From Paenibacillus sinopodophylli (GTDB taxonomy: Bacteria > Bacillota > Bacilli > Paenibacillales > Paenibacillaceae), in assembly GCF_005930355.1 (NCBI RefSeq), contig NZ_VDBO01000009.1, positions 62,001 to 126,000 of the forward strand: DNA of 64,000 nucleotides, read 5' to 3'. The position numbers and the translations under genes are program-made. This document shows, one piece after another, positions 62,095 through 64,000 of the stretch (positions within the stretch are counted from its first letter, which is position 1; the number at the start of each line of letters is the position of its first letter). The notes under the pieces are model-generated. The model did no database searches. It was not told where the DNA came from and saw nothing but the letters and a program-made list of their open reading frames with translations.

Positions 62095-63069
62095 ATGACA
62101 ATCAACGCAGCTTACATCGGCGGCATGACTTGGGGCTGGACCGGCATACGCGGCACTTGGACTGGACCAGAAGCCGATCGATCAATAACGCTAATGGCCG
62201 AGAGATTAAATGTAAATTGGACAGCAATTGCGCTTGGTGCCCTTCAGGATCATGCGCAGTCTACTGAAATCAAGTTCGGTGATGCCCCTACTGTCACTGA
62301 TGATGAGGTGTTGCACGCGATTCGCAAAGCGAAAGAGCTTAATCTAAAGGTTTGCCTCAAACCAGTCGTTAATTGTGCGGATGGTACTTGGCGCGCGCAT
62401 ATTAATTTCTTTGATCTCGACGTGCCTTGTGAGCCCAAATGGTCCGATTGGTTCGCATCCTACACGACATTCATTCTCCACTATGCACGGATTGCAGAAG
62501 AAACGGGCTGCGAAATGTTTTGCATCGGCTGTGAAATGGTGCAAACCGATCGCAGGGAAGCAGAATGGCGTCAGTTGATCGCTGAGGTACGTAAGGTTTA
62601 TTCCGGAATCGTGACTTATAACTGTGACAAATACCAAGAGGGTCAGGTGAAATGGTGGGACGCGGTAGACGTAATCTCCTCCAGCGGCTACTACCCTATC
62701 GGTGACTGGGCCGAGCAGCTTAATCGAATTGAGAAGATTGTAGCCGCTTACAACAAACCTTTCTTCTTTATGGAGGCAGGCTGTCCGAGCCGTGAGGGAT
62801 CTCAGTATATTCCGAATGATTGGGGTCTTCAAGGGGCGCCAAGCGAAGAGGTTCAGCGGAAGTTTTACGAAACGATGTTCAGCGAGTCAGACAAGCGTGA
62901 CTGGGTTGGCGGCTTTATGCTCTGGGATTGGCCTGCTCGGCTTTATGAAGAAAGTGCAGCAGCCTCGAACGACGATTACTGTATGTACGGCAAACAAGCT
63001 GAAAAAACCGTTCATGATTATTATGCTAGAAAAATAGCTGAAACCGCAGTGGGAGGCTCTGTGTCATGA
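62095..63069 (+). CDS. GH113-like glycosidase (beta-mannanase type)
   Basis: A 324-residue cytosolic TIM-barrel enzyme. Acid/base E147 in FCIGCEM and nucleophile E227 in FFFMEAGCPS follow the GH113 pattern (clan GH-A); RGTWTGPEADRS near the N terminus also fits. With no signal peptide it would act on imported oligosaccharides. GAGGCGACTCCT precedes the ATG. The gene ends in a 4-nt overlap with the epimerase. A beta-mannanase role is inferred from family and partner; other beta-glycosidase roles remain possible. Confidence 0.75.
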   Translation: MTINAAYIGGMTWGWTGIRGTWTGPEADRSITLMAERLNVNWTAIALGALQDHAQSTEIKFGDAPTVTDDEVLHAIRKAKELNLKVCLKPVVNCADGTWRAHINFFDLDVPCEPKWSDWFASYTTFILHYARIAEETGCEMFCIGCEMVQTDRREAEWRQLIAEVRKVYSGIVTYNCDKYQEGQVKWWDAVDVISSSGYYPIGDWAEQLNRIEKIVAAYNKPFFFMEAGCPSREGSQYIPNDWGLQGAPSEEVQRKFYETMFSESDKRDWVGGFMLWDWPARLYEESAAASNDDYCMYGKQAEKTVHDYYARKIAETAVGGSVS

Positions 63070-64000
63070 GCATAAACAACGAGCAGTGGTTAGAGAGCAT
63101 TAAGCAGGAGCTCGATTCCAATATTCTCGGCTTTTGGAAGAATCATACAATTGATGACCTCTACGGCGGCTTCTACGGCTACATCAGCCGTGATCTGACG
63201 ATTAACCCAGAAGCTGTAAAAAGTTTGGTGCTGAATACCCGTATTTTGTGGACCTTTGCTTCTGCGTACCGTTTGACGGGCAACAAAGACTATTTGCAGC
63301 TGGCAGATCGCGCCTTCGACTATGTAAACGACCATTTTGTAGATCGTGAATACGGAGGTTTATATTGGATGATCGAAGCGGCCGGTCAGCCGCTCGATAC
63401 AAAGAAACAGGTATACGGTCAAGCTTTTGCCATATATGCGTACTCCGAATATTACCGTGCTACCGGGAATGATACCGCACTTAAGCTTGCCACCGAGCTG
63501 TTTCACACGCTTGAGCGCTACAGCTACGATACGCAGTATAAAGGATACTTCGAGGCATTTACACAAGAATGGCAGGAAACAAAGGATAACAGCTTAAGCG
63601 AAAAAGATTTGAATGAGAAGAAATCAATGAACACGCATCTTCATATCATGGAAGCCTATACGAACCTATATCGCGTATGGCAATCAGACGAGCTGCGTGC
63701 CAAGCTGAAGGAGCTTATTGAAGTTACAATTAAGCACATCATTCATCCCGGCAACGCGCACTTTATTTTATTTTTCGACGAACAGTGGAATTACAAATCT
63801 GAGCACATCTCCTATGGCCATGATATCGAAGGCAGTTGGCTGTTGGTTGAAGCCGCTGAAGTGCTCGGCGATGAGGCTTTGCTGGCTGAGGCGAAGGCCA
63901 TTGCGATCCGAATGGCTGATGCTACGCTGAATGAAGGTGTAGACGTTGACGGTGGATTGTTGAACGAGGCTGGTCCAGATGGCCTGATTGATGACCATAA
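63066..64000 (+). CDS. AGE-family sugar 2-epimerase, probably cellobiose 2-epimerase (cut by window edge)
   Basis: The first 311 residues of a gene that runs off the right edge. The (alpha/alpha)6 barrel pattern is clear: FWKNHTIDDLYGGFYGYIS, LNTRILWTFASAYR, DYVNDHFVDREYGGLYWM, KQVYGQAFAIYAYSEYY, NTHLHIMEAYTNLYR and ISYGHDIEGSWLLVEAAE, with the conserved catalytic His positions. Such enzymes change the reducing-end glucose of beta-1,4 disaccharides to mannose, or epimerise mannobiose. The ATG overlaps the GH113-like stop (ATGA), so both are cotranslated. Confidence 0.88.
   Translation, partial: MSINNEQWLESIKQELDSNILGFWKNHTIDDLYGGFYGYISRDLTINPEAVKSLVLNTRILWTFASAYRLTGNKDYLQLADRAFDYVNDHFVDREYGGLYWMIEAAGQPLDTKKQVYGQAFAIYAYSEYYRATGNDTALKLATELFHTLERYSYDTQYKGYFEAFTQEWQETKDNSLSEKDLNEKKSMNTHLHIMEAYTNLYRVWQSDELRAKLKELIEVTIKHIIHPGNAHFILFFDEQWNYKSEHISYGHDIEGSWLLVEAAEVLGDEALLAEAKAIAIRMADATLNEGVDVDGGLLNEAGPDGLIDDH

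Noticed and set aside
1..64000. tRNA, rRNA, CRISPR, insertion sequence or prophage
   Set aside because: No cloverleaf, repeat-spacer series, transposase or phage structural gene was seen on either strand.

Overview
The window looks like a chromosomal segment of a Gram-positive, spore-forming member of the Paenibacillaceae, most likely Paenibacillus or a close relative. The pointers are AGGAGG-type ribosome binding sites with frequent TTG and GTG starts, CcpA-type cre sites, an S-layer-homology (SLH) secreted protein, a bacilliredoxin, Bacillus-type small families (DUF3243, DUF2809, DUF3905), a sporulation-type histidine kinase, YesN-type regulation and many plant-polysaccharide genes. I see no rRNA, tRNA, CRISPR array, insertion sequence or prophage. 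Both ends cut genes: an ABC-F ATPase at the left and a sugar 2-epimerase at the right.

Layout. 1-12 kb: ABC-F ATPase, Gfo/Idh/MocA oxidoreductase, metallo-beta-lactamase-fold hydrolase, CvfC-like HEAT protein, secreted transglutaminase-like protein, a GH5 glucanase with three ricin-like repeats, then a minus-strand run AraC regulator-mutY-KDPG aldolase-alpha/beta hydrolase. 12-21 kb: cytochrome c lipoprotein, acpS, a copper-type pair (CopC-CopD fusion plus DUF4198 protein) behind a hairpin that encloses the Shine-Dalgarno sequence, and a soluble LacI-like sensor fused to PAS-GGDEF-EAL. 21-31 kb: a divergent pair (unknown 543-aa protein and SGNH hydrolase), housekeeping genes (nadE, bacilliredoxin, small DUF proteins), a sensor kinase, a monoacylglycerol lipase, a YhiN-type flavoprotein and an orphan PAS-HTH regulator. 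31-35.5 kb: xylAB and divergent xylR with a clear operator and cre site. 35.5-43 kb: an SLH protein and a 2157-residue secreted protein, 1 nt apart. 43-52 kb: two MFS exporters, a zinc-finger/DUF2087/GIY-YIG fusion, a transglutaminase preceded by a coupled 15-codon ORF, 6-phosphogluconolactonase, a one-domain LytTR regulator under a perfect cre, aldose epimerase, and a coiled-coil membrane protein paired with an AIM24 protein. 52-64 kb: LacZ, an ABC exporter, an orphan YesN-type response regulator, a sugar ABC importer, and divergently a GH113-like mannanase with an overlapping 2-epimerase.

How they fit. Much of the window is a carbohydrate economy: outside enzymes (GH5) and ABC uptake feed cytoplasmic glycosidases (LacZ, GH113-like), epimerases (AGE family, aldose 1-epimerase), xylose isomerase/kinase, KDPG aldolase and phosphogluconolactonase. 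Candidate cre sites lie upstream of xylA, the LytTR gene, the ABC importer and, weakly, lacZ, implying shared catabolite control. The less expected parts are regulatory: a cytosolic sugar-type sensor wired to cyclic-di-GMP domains, a PAS-HTH regulator with a palindrome over its own -10, a short ORF coupled to a transglutaminase, and a hairpin over the start of a metal-related gene. All functional statements come from reading motifs; no database search was run.
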